Below are positions 32,191-44,189 of a stretch of 64,000 nucleotides of DNA, one piece after another. Origin of the DNA: Zopfochytrium polystomum (taxonomy: Eukaryota; Chytridiomycota; Chytridiomycetes; Chytridiales; Chytridiaceae); contig JAIVFJ010000314.1 of the NCBI GenBank assembly GCA_025765615.1, positions 1 through 64,000 of the forward strand. Reading direction: 5' to 3'. Every line of letters starts with the position of its first letter. Positions within the stretch are counted from its first letter, which is position 1. The position numbers and the translations under genes were made by a program. Below the pieces are notes generated by a model. That model searched no databases, had not been told where the DNA came from, and worked only from the letters and a program-made list of their open reading frames with translations.

Positions 32191-34494
32191 TCAGATAAGT
32201 ATGAAGCGCGGCCTTCCGACAACCCTCAGAAGAACGTATGCGGCCGTGAAGCACGACAATGCAAGCACCCAGAGCACGGCTATGTTTGTCCACAGTGAGA
32301 TGTCGGTAATCCCAAGGAACTGTAGGACCTGGTCGCCGTTCGAGTAACACGCGGCTCCGGGTGTGCACTCGAGCGCGAGGCCTTGAAACTCGTTGATCAA
32401 GTTTGCGCGGTACGCGTCTGCGGGTTCAAATCAGTCGTTAGAATGCAGAGTAGATTTGGCGCAGGCGGGAGGCGAAAAGTAGTCCCAAATACAGGAAGCT
32501 AACACTCACAGTTCAGCGGCGAAATCCACTGGATCAGCTTGAGCGGATACTTTTGGTCCGCGACGCTGACGACGCCGCCGCCAAAAATCATAAATGTCAG
32601 CGCCACCAGCGGCGCGACGATCTGCCCGACCTGCAGCGTCGGCACGAGCACGGCGACAACCAGCCCGTACGCGAGCGCCGTCATCGCGACCGTCCACTGC
32701 CACCAACGCCCACACAAACACGTGGCGCGCGGGGTCGTCGCCGGCGTCCGCCCGCAGACCGAGGAGAAAGTACAGCGGCACCGAGCCGAGCAGCGACCAC
32801 ACGGTTGCGATGGAGCACTCGGCGGCGAGCCGCGCGGCGAAGAAGGACGAGGTGCGGTAGGCCCCCGCGGACCGCTCGCGCCGCAGGATGGCGCGCTCGG
32901 TGGGGAAGAGGTTGACGATGGGGATCAGGTTCATGAGCACGACGTTGATGGGCCAGAAGTAGAGGATGCCCTGGCGGTTCGAGATGCCGCGCTGGTCGCG
33001 CGGGATGCGGAAGTAGGTGAAGCCGATGAGCACGAGGAGGAGGAAGGTACGGACGAGGCCGGCGATGAGCGCCGCGCGCCCGCGGAGGAGCTGCTTGAAG
33101 GCGCGCTCGGTCAGCGTTCTGGATTCGTACAGCCACGGGTTGGGCCAGCGCCGGGTGAGGGAAGAAGACGCGTCGTGCGTCAGTGCGTCTGCTGGCTCCG
33201 CCTTGCCCTTGGACGCCTCGGCGTCACGGTCACTCTCGTCTCTCGCTTGTACCGTCCTGTGGGCCTCCTGCAACTGCTGGACTCGCACTTTGTCTTCTTC
33301 GATACCCTCGTCCGGTTTGGACGTGTCGATGGTGAGTAAGTCCATGAAAAAGTCCGCCGGATTCTGGTTGGGCCTCGGGTGAAAGTTTAGCTTTGCAAAA
33401 TGAACCACAGCGTCGGCAGGGGGGCCGAAGAACACGGTGGGAACCAGCCGACAGAAGCACAATCTTGTTGAACAGCGAAAGCAACTCCCAAGAAGGCTGG
33501 TGCAATGTGGCAATTGCGATTCGGCCAGTAGAAACGACTCCGCTTTTGAGAATGTCCATGAGGTGAAGAGAGGTGTTGGAGTCCAGGCCTGGGCATCGGG
33601 AAAAATTAAGGAGAGAATTCGTCAAGCGAAGTCTTTGTGGCTAAATGAAGTTTACTTACCAGACGTAGGTTCGTCCAAGAAGAGAATTTCAGGCATGGTA
33701 ACAAATTCCTGGGCGATGGCCGTCCGCTTCCTCTCTCCACCAGAGATGCCACGGTGAATGGTGTTACCCACGCGAGTCTCTGCGGCCGTCGAGAGTCGAA
33801 GACTGCGGATCACGGCTTCTGCGCGAGCCTTGACATCCTCGGGCGAGTTTTCCGAGGAGGGAAGCCGAAGGCGGGCAGCATACTCGATTGTCTCGCGAAC
33901 CGTCAGGTCCTGGTACAGAACGTCGTCCTGCTCAACGAATGCAGCCTGGCGTCGCCAAAGACGAGGGTTTCGTGGCTGACCGTCCAAAAGTACCCGTCCA
34001 GTGAGTTTTCCAGTTGACACTCGTCCGGAAAGACCTAATGAGGTGAGGGTTGTGGTTTGGGGAATCAATGGCGCATTAGCGGATATGGACATGCCTGCGG
34101 AATGACCAGGCATGGTCGAAAAAAAAAACTCACAGTTAAGAAGAGTTGTCTTGCCCGCCCCAGAGCTTCCCATGATTGCAACCATTTCCCCAGACGACAC
34201 GGAGCCCGAGACGTTCTGCAAAATTTTGCGGCCGCCAGGGTTCTTGCCCCTCCGTCGTCCGGCCACCTCGTATGAAAGCGACCGCCATTCGAAGGTGTGG
34301 GGGTTCGGGTTCGCAGGCTCGAACTCGTTTGCGACGTTGACGGTTACAATGTGTTGGTATTCGGCACCCTCGACGGTTGTCAGTTGCGTCTTTAGATCGT
34401 CGGACTCCCCGGACTTGATGGAAGACGTGTTGTTGCCGGTGGCAACCAGAAGGCCCTCTGCCGGTTGAGTTGAAGGCGGAGTGGCGATGCTCAT
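32191..34494 (-). CDS. ABCG-family (White-type) half-size ABC transporter, with two apparent frameshifts
   Basis: Exons 34494-34134, 34034-33660, 33588-32510 and 32417-32191. The nucleotide-binding domain comes first: Walker A GSSGAGKTTLLN, signature ISGGERKRTAIAQE, Walker B ILFLDEPTSGLD, H-loop TLHQPS. Then follow the linker, FFMDLLTID, and six-helix membrane domain (RTFLLLVLIGFTYFRIP, YFWPINVVLMNLIPIV, LAYGLVVAVLVPTLQVG, terminal TNIAVLWVLALSCFTAAYVLL). The frame changes at a GGG run at 33439-33441 (one base too many for LSAGSTVFFGPP) and again around 32695-32715. Such half-transporters dimerise to export lipids or toxic compounds. It is divergent from the ABCC gene across 1.2 kb. Either an assembly indel or a decaying gene. 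Confidence 0.85.
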
Positions 34495-35660
34495 GCTTCG
34501 GCACTGTTTCGCGTGGGTAGCTCTGCACACTCGTTTCTTTCTTTCTTTCTTTTTTTTTAAGTGAGAGTTGCGGGTATCTGGAGGGTTAGCGAGTGTTTGC
34601 GGAACGCGCCTTGGGAACGGGGGGCTTGCGGATACTTTGTTCGGTGAAAACAGCGGAGTTTTATATGTGCTACAGAGAGGAGTGAAGCGACGAAGACAAA
34701 GACGCGGGAGGGAAAACGGTTTCGCCGCCGCTCCCGCACATGCTTCGAGGCCGGAAAAAGCGATCTGCGGGCCGCGGAAAAACTGGCTTTACTGCATTTT
34801 ACATACATCTGCGGAGGATGATCACCAAGCCCCACGCGAAACCGCTCGTGCTTGCTGTGTGCATCCAAGCGTGTAACTGGATTTTCCCCAAAGGTCGTGT
34901 CCAAAAATCTACTTTATTGTAGCAGTATTATTATGTGTTGAGGCAGATAAACCCCACCACTCATGTGCTAAAGCAGAAAAGCCCAAGCTCGAACATCGAG
35001 GCATTTTTGGCGAAGCTGCCAGACAATGTTCACTCCTGGTTTACTCTCTGTGTGAATGCACATTTGATGCTCTCCATTTCAGTTGGCCCTTCGCAGGGCG
35101 GCGTGCCGAATTTAACACTGGAGTTCATCGGATTGCCTCCGATATGGTTTGGAGTGATCGGAAGTACTGACAGCCGCTTGCCCTGCGAAGTCCGTCCAGC
35201 TTCGACCGAGACAATCACGGCTGACTGCAGCTACTGGTAGAATTTTTTAGAAAGGAGTGCAAGAAAAGGAGACAGGGGAGAGAAATAGAGAGAGAGAGAA
35301 AAAGAGACAGAGACAGATGAGAGAGAGAGAGAGAGAGAGAGACCAGAGAGAGACTGCGTGTGCCAGCATGTTTTGTGTTCTTGGAAGTCCGGTCCGTCCG
35401 GTCGTTCTGCGCTGTGGGCGAGCGAATTTGGAAAGAAACTGCCACCTCACTTTTTCAGTTCCGCAAATGAAACCAGAGAAAAACGAAAACAAAAAGAAAA
35501 AGAAAAATTTGACAAAGAAGGAAAAAACGATCGAGACAAAAAAAAACAAGAAAGGAAAAGGAAAGAAAAACAAAACGAAAGAAAGAAAGAAAGGAAAGAA
35601 AAGAAAGAAGACAGAAGGACTCGCCTCCAAGCCTTCTTCTTTCAGCCGACCGCCGACGCC
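34495..35660. other. Divergent promoter region of the ABCG and ABCC genes
   Basis: About 1.17 kb shared upstream region. It holds a GA-rich microsatellite (35280-35345) and a purine tract (35465-35625) just before the ABCC start. A joint regulation of both transporters is possible but no specific operator is visible. Confidence 0.5.
35266..35345. repeat. GA-rich microsatellite
   Basis: Interrupted GA repeats (with GACA units) ending in an uninterrupted GA run at about 35320-35341. Confidence 0.85.
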
Positions 35661-38600
35661 GATGTCATCGCCAAAGCCGACAACGGCCGAGGAGTACGCC
35701 GCCGCCGTCCCCGCCGCCGCACACGCCAGTCTCTGATCTCACCCTCGACAGCAGCAGCAGCCCCTCCTCCTCTTCTTCCTCCTCGGACGGCAACCGTCAT
35801 ACCCATGGAGGCGAACTGGACAGCGAGCGCGAGCGCGAGGGCGAAGACCGCTTCATCAGCTTCGCTACCCGGCGCCGCCAAGGCGAAATCGTCCGGCGTC
35901 GCTCCGGCCTCTGCTCCGACCGCCCCTGCAGATGCCCCTCTCACGCTCGCTGCCGCGAGCATCGGCGGCACAGCCCCGAACCCCGAGGAATCGGCCCCTT
36001 GGTGGTCCTTTATTGCTCTGTCATGGCTCAACCCTTTCATGAAGAAAGCCTCGCGCGCACCCATCCAATTCGAGGACCTGTTTCAAGCTCCGCACGCTTT
36101 TCCACGGCCGCAACCGTGCGCAGACGGGTCGAGGAATACATGAACCGAGTCGATTACAATCTCCCTTGGCGAAGACGAAGAGTCGCGTAGAAAAGCGTTC
36201 GGTCAGCGTTTGTTTTTGTCGTCCTTTTACGCATTTCCGCGCCTTTCGTAAGTTACCCAATGGCCGAAGATCGAAGATCATTCGACAATCTGCTCAATTG
36301 CATTGGTGAAATTTCAGAACTATTTCAATTATCCTCCATGGATTTCTTCCGCTGGTAACATCGCTTCGCCTGTTATCATGGCCTTTTTCCTGTCATTCCT
36401 CAACAACCCAAGCCCCACATACCTGGGATACGTGTACTGTATTGCACTGTTCTTGGCCCAGCTCTGTGTTGCCCTTGGGTCTGTATTTTCAACCCTTGTG
36501 ATACTCTCAATAACCCCATGACTGCAGGTGGAACCTGTCGCAGTATATTCAGCGCAACATTGCTATGAGTATTAAGACGGCCTTCATCTCTTTGACCTAT
36601 AACAAAGCGATTCGTATGTCACCCAAAGCGCGTCAGGAGTACTCGAACGGCAGAATCATGAATCGTGTTGCATCAGACTGTTCCAACCTCGAGGTAATGC
36701 TCCCCACTATCACATTCTGAACCTTCACTCATCTCCTTCCAACTATAAGTCATTCTTCACGTACATGAACGACATCTGCTACATTCCAGTTGAAGTGACT
36801 GCGCTCAGTATCCTCATTGTTGTTTATATGAAGGCAGCCGGCGCTATTGGTAGGGCGTGACGGTGTGTACTTTTTCGAACTTGCTCAGAGTTCTAACGCA
36901 TGCTCTGCGACTCAGGCCTTGCATTCATGTTCATTGTAGTTGGATTAAACGCCGCTTTCACGACATCAGCGGTGAAGTTTGAACGCCGCGCTCTTTCAGC
37001 CACGGACAATCGTGTCAAACTCACCTCGGAGGTCCTTTCAGGAATCAAAATCGTCAAGTTTCTTCGGTTGGGAAGAGGCTCTACAGCGGCAAATCAATGA
37101 TCTTGCGAGAAAAAGAGCTCATTCCTCAATTCGTTCTCGTATCATCAGCGCAACGTTCTCCGCCATGATTACGCTCATTCCCGTGTTTACAAACGTTATC
37201 ATTTTTGGCTGCTACTATGCATTCGGAAACCCAATGGATCCCGCAACGATTTTCACCGCCATTAGCATTGTGAAACCTTCTACAGTCTACCCATCGCGAT
37301 TGCCCCTCTTGTCGCCTCCATGTACTGGTCAGCACGAGTTTCGATCCAGCGCCTTGCGGCTTTCCTCACGGTTGGAGACGTCGATTCACTCCCCTCGATC
37401 CATCCGGCATCTGAAGGTGATGATTCTGCTCTCGTGATTACAACGCGTCATTCCTTTGGCCGGATGCCCCTCCCGCTTCGGAAGGAGAAAAAGGCGCGGA
37501 AAACACCGATGATTCCGATGAAATGAAGCTCTCACAAGTTGGTGATAAGAAGAGTGTTGTCCGATCCGTCCCAGATTCCCAAACTTGGCAAAGGACATCA
37601 AAAACTCCGGGAGCCCTGGTGAAAGCGAGGACTCGACTATTGAGGCTGCCTCAGCGCACGCTTCGGAAGAGAAGCAGCCGCAGCTTCGAAACATTGATCT
37701 CAAAGTCAAGAAAGGGTCCCCTCACGGTGATTGTGGGAAAAGTTGGGGCGGGAAAGTCGAGCATTATGCACGGAGTGATTGGAGACATGAAGCGGCTCAC
37801 TGGAACAGTCGATGTAATTTTCCAAACCTTTTTAAGTGTTAGTCACGAGCACCTGAAACAACTCAACGTCGATTTGTTGCCCATCTTTAGATTTACGGCA
37901 CAATTGCGTTCAGCACACAATCGGCGTGGCTGCAAAAATGCGACTGTCAAAGACAACATCCTCTTCGGACGCCCGTATGATCATCGGCTCTATGAGAGCG
38001 TTATCTACGCGTGCTCTCTAACAACCGACCTCAAGCTTCTCGCAAAACGGGGGACATGACCCAGATCGGCGAAAAGGGCGTGACTTTATCAGGCGGACAA
38101 GCAGCACGCGTGAACTTGGCCCGCGCCGTCTACTCCAACGCAGATGTCCTTCTCCTAGACGATCCCCTCGCAGCGGTCGACGCCCACGTGGGTCGCTCTA
38201 TCCTTGAAAACTGCATCTTGGGATTGTGCAAGGACAAGACGGTGGTCCTCGTCACGCACCAGTTGCACATTACCCGGCACGCAGATACTGTTGTCTTCGT
38301 GGAAAATGGTGAAATCGTGGAACAAGGAACGTTTCACCCAGCTTATGAAGGACGGAAAAGGTTTCGCCTCACTGATGGCGGAGCACGGCGGTTCAGCGGA
38401 AGGAAAAAAGGACGGTAAAGCCGACGAGAAGGAAGAGCAAAAAGGAGACGTCAAAGAGGAAGACGAGAATGAGGACGATCCTTGTCGCGACTCAAAAACT
38501 TCTTGCAGAGGAGGAGCGGCTGAAGGCGGAGTTGCTTTCAAGTATTACCTTGCATACTTCCAAATGGCGGGCGGTGTTCCTCTCATAAGCTTTTTGATTC

Positions 38601-40627
38601 TGGTAGCAGCACTGTTCTCTCCCTTTCATAAAAGTGTTAACCGCGCCTTTGCAGATGTGCTCGATCTGGCAAGCCGAGAAGGTCTTGACCGATCTCTGGC
38701 TGACCTTCTGGGTAGAGTACAAGTTCTCCGGGTGGAGCGACCGAGCGTACAGTCATCAGCTTATTCCTCTTGGCCATCCTGCAAATCGTCCTCATGGTCA
38801 TCGGCACTTTTGCCTTCGCTTTCGCGGGCATACGGCGAGTCGACGCATGCATGAGGTTGCACTAGCATCAGTCATGAATGCACCAATGTCCTTCTTCGAG
38901 ACCAACCCGATCGGACGAATCATCTCTCGCTTTTCCAAAGATCTTGCAGACACTGACCGTCAGCTTCCTCGCATGATGCAAAGCGTTCTCGAGCTCTTCT
39001 TTGGAATCCTCGGCACCTTCGGTCTCATCGCGTACGCTGTGCCCTGGGTTCTCCTTCTAGCAATCCCCTTGTTCCCTCTTTTCCTCTACGTATTGCGGCT
39101 CTTCCGATCGACGATGCGAGAGCTCAAGCGGGGTCGAATCCATTGCCCGATCACCGCTGTATTCGCAGATCAATGAAACGCTGACTGGTCTCTCCACAGT
39201 CCGGGCATATGGCGCGTCGGACCGTTTCAAATCGATTCAAGAGCAGCTTCAGGACATTGCCAACCAGCCTACTTACATCAAGAACACTGTTGACAGCTGG
39301 ATGAGCGTTAGGGCGGAGGTAACCATGGCACTCATCATTGCTGCAGTCGCTATCGTCGGTTACGCCACTCACGTCGACAATTCTCTTCTTGGCCTGGCCG
39401 TCGCATACTCCCTGTCGCTCACCGCATTTTTGAACATCATTCTGCGCAACTTTGCCGACCTAGAGTCCCGTATGAATTGTGTCGAGCGTTTGCACCATTA
39501 CGCGACCTCACTGCCCCAGGAGGCGGCTGCTTTTGCCGACGCCGCCCGGAATCAAGCGGTTGTCCCAACGATCGATGGGAAGCCCAGACCCCCCGTGTAT
39601 GCAGAGGCGCCACCGAAGAAGTGGCCATCGGAAGGAGCGATTCGCTTCGACCATCTCACATTGCGATACCGCCCCGAGCTTCCTCCGGTGCTGCAAGACT
39701 TGTCCTTTTCCGTCAGCGGAGGGGAACGAATTGGAGTAGTTGGGCGAACAGGTGCGGGCAAGTCAAGCTTGATTGTTGCCATGTTCCGGCTGGTGGAATT
39801 CAACAAGACGGACGATGCCGCCGGCACCATTTGGATCGATGGTGTTGACATTGGCAAGCTGGGTTTGCGGGAACTGAGGCGATCCATCTCCATCATCCCG
39901 CAGACCCCAATTTTGTTTGGTGAGTGCCTGTACTGGCAAAGGTGAAGTTTTTCGTCACTTTATACTCATCAAGCTTGGCTTCTTCAGACGGTACCATACG
40001 CTCCAACCTGGACCCCCACCGACTCGCACACCGACGAGGCATTGTGGTCCGTGTTGGACCGCTGCGCTCTCAAGGAATACATTTCCGCCCTGGACGCAAA
40101 GCTGAACGCGCCCGTCATCGAGGGCGGCGACAACCTGTCCGTCGGCCAACGCCAGCTGCTGTGTCTTGGGCGCGCCATGCTGCTGCGCAACCCAATCCTC
40201 GTCATTGACGAAGCCACGGCGTCCGTCGACATGGAGACGGACCAGCGCATCCAGGGGATCTTGAGAGAAGACTTTAGGGGGTGCACCATCGTGTGCATTG
40301 CGCATCGGCTCAACACGCTCGTCGATTACGATCGGATATTGGTATTGGACAAGGGCAAGATTCTCGAGGTTTGCTGTCGGCTCCGATTTTTTCTGTTTTT
40401 CTTTTTGTTTAGTGTTGGCGGCCCTGCCGTCCCGGTTGTGGCCCGGGCGACCCGTTGCCTTGATGCTAGTTCTGACCCGTTCTCAACGTACCCCTCCACC
40501 TCTCTCGTAGTTCGACTCACCTCGAGCCCTCGCCAGCCAACCGACCTCAGCATTCTCGTCTTTGGTGGACGAAACTGGCCCCGCCAACGCCGCTGTTTTG
40601 CGATCTCTCATCATGTCCTCAAGCTAG
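35661..40627 (+). CDS. ABCC/MRP-type full ABC transporter, multi-exon, many apparent homopolymer frameshifts
   Basis: Architecture TMD1-NBD1-TMD2-NBD2. Start MSSPKPTTAEEY is the best guess; the N-terminal ~130 codons change frame. Landmarks: WWSFIALSWLNPF (MRP-type entry), spliced helices with introns at 36479-36528, 36693-36750, 36852-36915 and later, NBD1 Walker A VGKVGAGKSSI, signature LSGGQAARVNLARA, Walker B VLLLDDPLAAVDAHVG, TMD2 with APMSFFETNPIGRIISRFSKD, NBD2 Walker A VGRTGAGKSSL, LSVGQRQLLCLGRA, ILVIDEATASVD. A final intron (40369-40510) joins ILE to FDSPRALA, and the stop is at 40627. At least nine frame changes lie at homopolymers. NBD2 keeps a consensus signature with Val, as in other ABCC. 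Likely exports conjugates or drugs. Confidence 0.85.
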
Positions 40628-41120
40628 GAGGAACTCGAGGAATAGGGGTATTTTATTCGCCTAATTGCGTGGTATCTCTTTAATTTTCTGTTTGCACCGG
40701 TGAACTTGCAAGAGTGGTGTGCCGGATGGCCAAAAGCGTTTTGGTTTTCGTCCTCGTCGTTCGGGCGGCGCTCGCAACATGATTTTATGTACTTCATTAT
40801 TTCACTGCAAAAGCCCCCCTCTCGCGCGCAGCGGCCATTGAGTTTCTTAAACCTGTTTCGTTGATATTTTTGAGAGCGGAATCGCAAAAATGGACCTGTT
40901 TGTTCGCGTCAACGCCATTATCTATGACTGGTAAAATGCATGATTTCTTTGGCTTGGGAAGAGACCTTGACATCTTCCTGCCCCCGGAGCGTCCTGAAAA
41001 GCGAGGGTAAACCAGAATGGGGAAAGGGCGCAAAAATGCGGCCCCCCCACTGCACGTCACGCTTCCATAAGGTGCGGTGCGAAAGCTTTGCGAAGAAACG
41101 TTTGACGACAAGCTGGACAC

Positions 41121-41285
41121 GCAGAGCACAGGAGGAGCCCCGAGGCGAGAACGGACGATAGTACTAGTAAATGCATCGGGCAAAACGCAGTTGTCTCCAA
41201 CGCTTTCTCGTTTAGTCCCGCCCTCCCTCCTCCAGCCTTCACGCCGGCGTCGTGGCGCTACTTCTACCAACCATGACTCGCGGGT
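41121..41285. repeat. Promoter-like direct repeat, copy 1
   Basis: Matches 42204-42377 over about 165 bp with small gaps: shared GCAGAGCA.AGGAGGAG, TATCGG/CATCGG, AACGCTTTCTCGTTT, CGCCCTCCCTCC, ACGCCGGCGTC, GGCGCTACTTCT and CAACCATGACTCG. It ends ATGACTCGCG followed by GTAAGT, like a first exon and donor site. No continuing gene is seen. Confidence 0.75.
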
Positions 41286-41604
41286 AAGTTCCAAGTTCTC
41301 CTTTCCGCCGATATGCAATTTGACAATTCATCCTTATTTATTGCGATGAATTTACTCAATCAACTTGTTGTCGCGTTTGGAAACAGCTCGTGTTTTGATA
41401 TCGGAGCTTCTGGACTGCTTCGCTTTGTCTGTTCACATCTCACGCAACAGACAAAGATTTTCTTCAGCTCGCGACTAGACTTTGGTTTGAATCGGCGTCA
41501 CTGTGGCCAATACAAGGAAACAATGCTCTCGTTTCGAAGGGTGACAGGTCGGAAGGATTTGGTGGCTCCTGCGCTCAAACTAAACCGCTTTGGTCGAGAG
41601 ATTG

Positions 41605-42200
41605 TTAAAGAGACGGAGGGAGAAGGGTGCTGTCCGCGTCGTTATTGCTTGCGAAAGGTGACATGGCGAGGACGACGAAGCGGCCGGCGGGGTCAATCGT
41701 GGCGTGCGTGACCGTGCGGAGGGACAATTGGGGCGGTGCGAACGAAACGGCGCCGTTGCTGCCGCCGCCGAGCAGCGCGGCGCCAGTGCCCATGTCGATC
41801 GCGGCGAGCCAGCGCTTGGAACCCGAGAGCGCGAAGACGCGGCAGTGGGCTTGGGGTCGGCGGCGAGACGGTCCACTTTGCCGTGGAGTTCTGCAACTGA
41901 GCTCCAGAGGAGTCATGGCGCCAGACTCACGGGAGAAGCTAACGGTGTAGGAGGACGGGTGTAGATAATATTCCAATTCCCAATGTTGAATGGCGAGGAA
42001 GAGCAGGACATTGCCAACAGGGTCCGGAGATGTGGAGGTGATAGCGGTGATTGTTGAAAAAAGGTTGTTTGGGAAGGAGTCGGGGAGCAGCCGGTAGGAG
42101 TAGGGAGTGAGGGAGACGGACCCCTAAGGTTGTCGTTGAAGGTCCAAACTGGGCTGGGAGTGAAGCCATGAAGGGTCCAATGGGCCTTCGTTCCGCACAC
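41605..42200 (-). CDS. Unrecognised protein, fragmentary
   Basis: On the minus strand a coherent frame reads LTPYSYRLLPDSFPNNLF, TSPDPVGNVLLFLAIQHWEL, EYYLHPSSYTVSFSRESG and, after another shift, SGSKRWLAAIDMGTGAALLG and VTHATIDPAGRFVVLA. The spacing resembles the N-terminal region and blade-like motifs of fungal beta-propeller (WD40-type) proteins, but no full repeat is seen. It changes frame near 42120 and near 41860 and has no clear start. It lies between the two promoter-like repeats and may be a pseudogene. Confidence 0.4.
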
Positions 42201-42203
42201 TCA

Positions 42204-42377
42204 TGCAGAGCATAGGAGGAGATCCGAGCCACAATGGGCGAAAGCACAAACATGTATCGGCCAAATCGCAGTGGCCCCTAACGCTTTCTCGTTTTCATGA
42301 ATCTCGCCCTCCCTCCGGCCTTACGCCGGCGTCGGTCATGGTGAATGGCGCTACTTCTTTCAACCATGACTCGTGGG
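42204..42377. repeat. Promoter-like direct repeat, copy 2
   Basis: Partner of 41121-41285, about 1,085 bp away in the same orientation. It ends with an ATGACTCGTGGG start-like site but no donor consensus follows. Confidence 0.75.
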
Positions 42378-42633
42378 GCGGAAATGCTCTGCATTTGAAA
42401 ACCTTTGAGTGGTTCTCCTAGTTGATAATGAAGAATCACATCAGAGGGTCGGAAATCAAAGCGTTCTACTTCGGAGAATCAATGCTTTTGCGGGCCACCT
42501 CACGCATTGGGAACGAAACTAACACACAAAAGTTCATTCTCTGCCTCTACTCGAAGGGGGTCTTCGCCATTCACGCAATACCCATATTCCCTCCCCCCTT
42601 CCTCCCTCCCTCCCTCTCTCCCTTTCACTCTCT

Positions 42634-43766
42634 TCACAATTCCTCTATAACAACCTCAGGCTGCTCTTGCCCGTCCTCACCCTCGTAATCTAGCGAAACA
42701 CCTGCCGACGCAGCCAACGCAAAAACCTTTTGATACTCTGTGTCCTCGTCGTCCACATCAAGTGAGAACAACACGTACTTTAGCCTCGGCGGTTTGTTCG
42801 CAACCACATGTTCCACCGCCCGTCTCGCTCTTGCGTGGTCCAGACCGACTCCAATAAAGAAATCACCTCAACTGACGCTCCAGCGCGCGAATGACAGCCT
42901 CGGCCACAGTTTCGATGAGTTCCTCGTCTACGCCGACACTCAGCTCCCTTACACCATGCAGGCGCGACACAACAATGTCCTCCTCGCGGTAAACGAAGCC
43001 GGCATCCTCGTTGGGTCTGACTGACACCTTCTCGAGGCGCTTCCACCAGGGCGCGCTTGCGATACTGGTCGGCGGCCCATGCGGCTGCGGCGTTGTCGTC
43101 GAAGAGCTCGATCGACAGGTCTGTGAGGTGGGGAAGACTGGCCATGAAGCGATCAATGTCGGCGGCTGCATATCCCCCGGTGCCACGGGCGTTCAGCTGG
43201 GTGAGGTGCGGGCAGCGGGCGGCGACGGTGTCGAGTGCAGCCGGGCCCCATAGGGAGTGGTTTTCGTCGCCAAAGTAGGTTTGGAGGGATCGAGTTGAGG
43301 CGAAATGTGCGAGGAGGGCGTCGAGCGCGGGAGCCACGCCACGTTTGCGGGGGCGTCTGCGTCAAAACAGGCGGACAGGTCGAGGCGGGTGATGGATGGG
43401 AGCGACGGGGCCTTGGGCGGGACGGCGGCAAAGACGGAGAGGGAGGAGATGTCGAGGGAAAGGGTCGTGAGCGTTGGGGGCGGCGCCGGCAAGGTAAAGG
43501 AGGTCGGTCGACGCGATGCTCAGGTCCAGGCGGGTGATGGATGGGACGACCGCGGCGGCCTCAATGAGCGCGGCCAGGTGGGGCCCGTCCAGAAGGTTTG
43601 CGGCAATTTCGTCATCCAACTCGATGGCGACCAGCGGGCGCGACGCGGCGGCGCACTGCTCTGCGGCGCTGAGTACGCGGGCCCTTTGGGCGGCAGGCGC
43701 GGGCGCCACGGATGCCGATTCGCCGGCCAAGACGCGAAGGACCGATTTAGCGGTGGTGGTGGTCAT
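42634..43766 (-). CDS. Leucine-rich-repeat/RNI-like protein
   Basis: Start MTTTTAKSVLRVLAG at 43766. Repeated short leucine-rich strands occur along the product: SITRLDLSIAST, TLTTLSLDISSL, SITRLDLSACFD, HLTQLNARGTG, HLTDLSIELFD and VRELSVGVDE, as in ribonuclease-inhibitor-like (F-box LRR type) fungal proteins. The frame changes near 43485, 43330 and 43030. Near 42860 a very short intron or another indel joins ALERQLR to AVEHVVANKPPRLKYVLFSL. The end is acidic (EGEDGQEQPEVVIEEL). No F-box is visible at the N-terminus. Function unknown; a protein-interaction scaffold is likely. Confidence 0.6.
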
Positions 43767-44142
43767 TGTCTGGCATAAGAGAATACTGGACAACGCGCAC
43801 AACGTTGGCCGCACAGTTAGTTCTCCCTGAAGGGATGATTGCTTTCCTGATTAGGCCACCACCAACAACGCGCCCACCTCTCTTTGTTTGTATTCTCCTT
43901 TCGAGGAAGCGCGGTACCGTTGGTGCAGGTTACGGCTGGATGGACAGCGCCGCCGCAACGTCGAAGATCCAGACGCCAAAATTAGCCATCCAAGAGATTA
44001 CACCACGAATGAAGGCGAAATGAAGGCGAAGCCGCTCCCAACATCCCCATTTACCGGCGCGCAAAGAGTGAGTGCAACTTGGCTATCTAAGTCTCGCACG
44101 CTGCAGTTGATGTGTCCCGTTCTAACCACTTGCCACTCCATC

Positions 44143-44189
<47 letters not shown>

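Noticed and set aside
37084..40627. Programmed ribosomal frameshifting in the ABCC gene
   Set aside because: Too many sites, in different homopolymers and with different bases; no slippery heptamer with downstream structure. Assembly indels explain it better.
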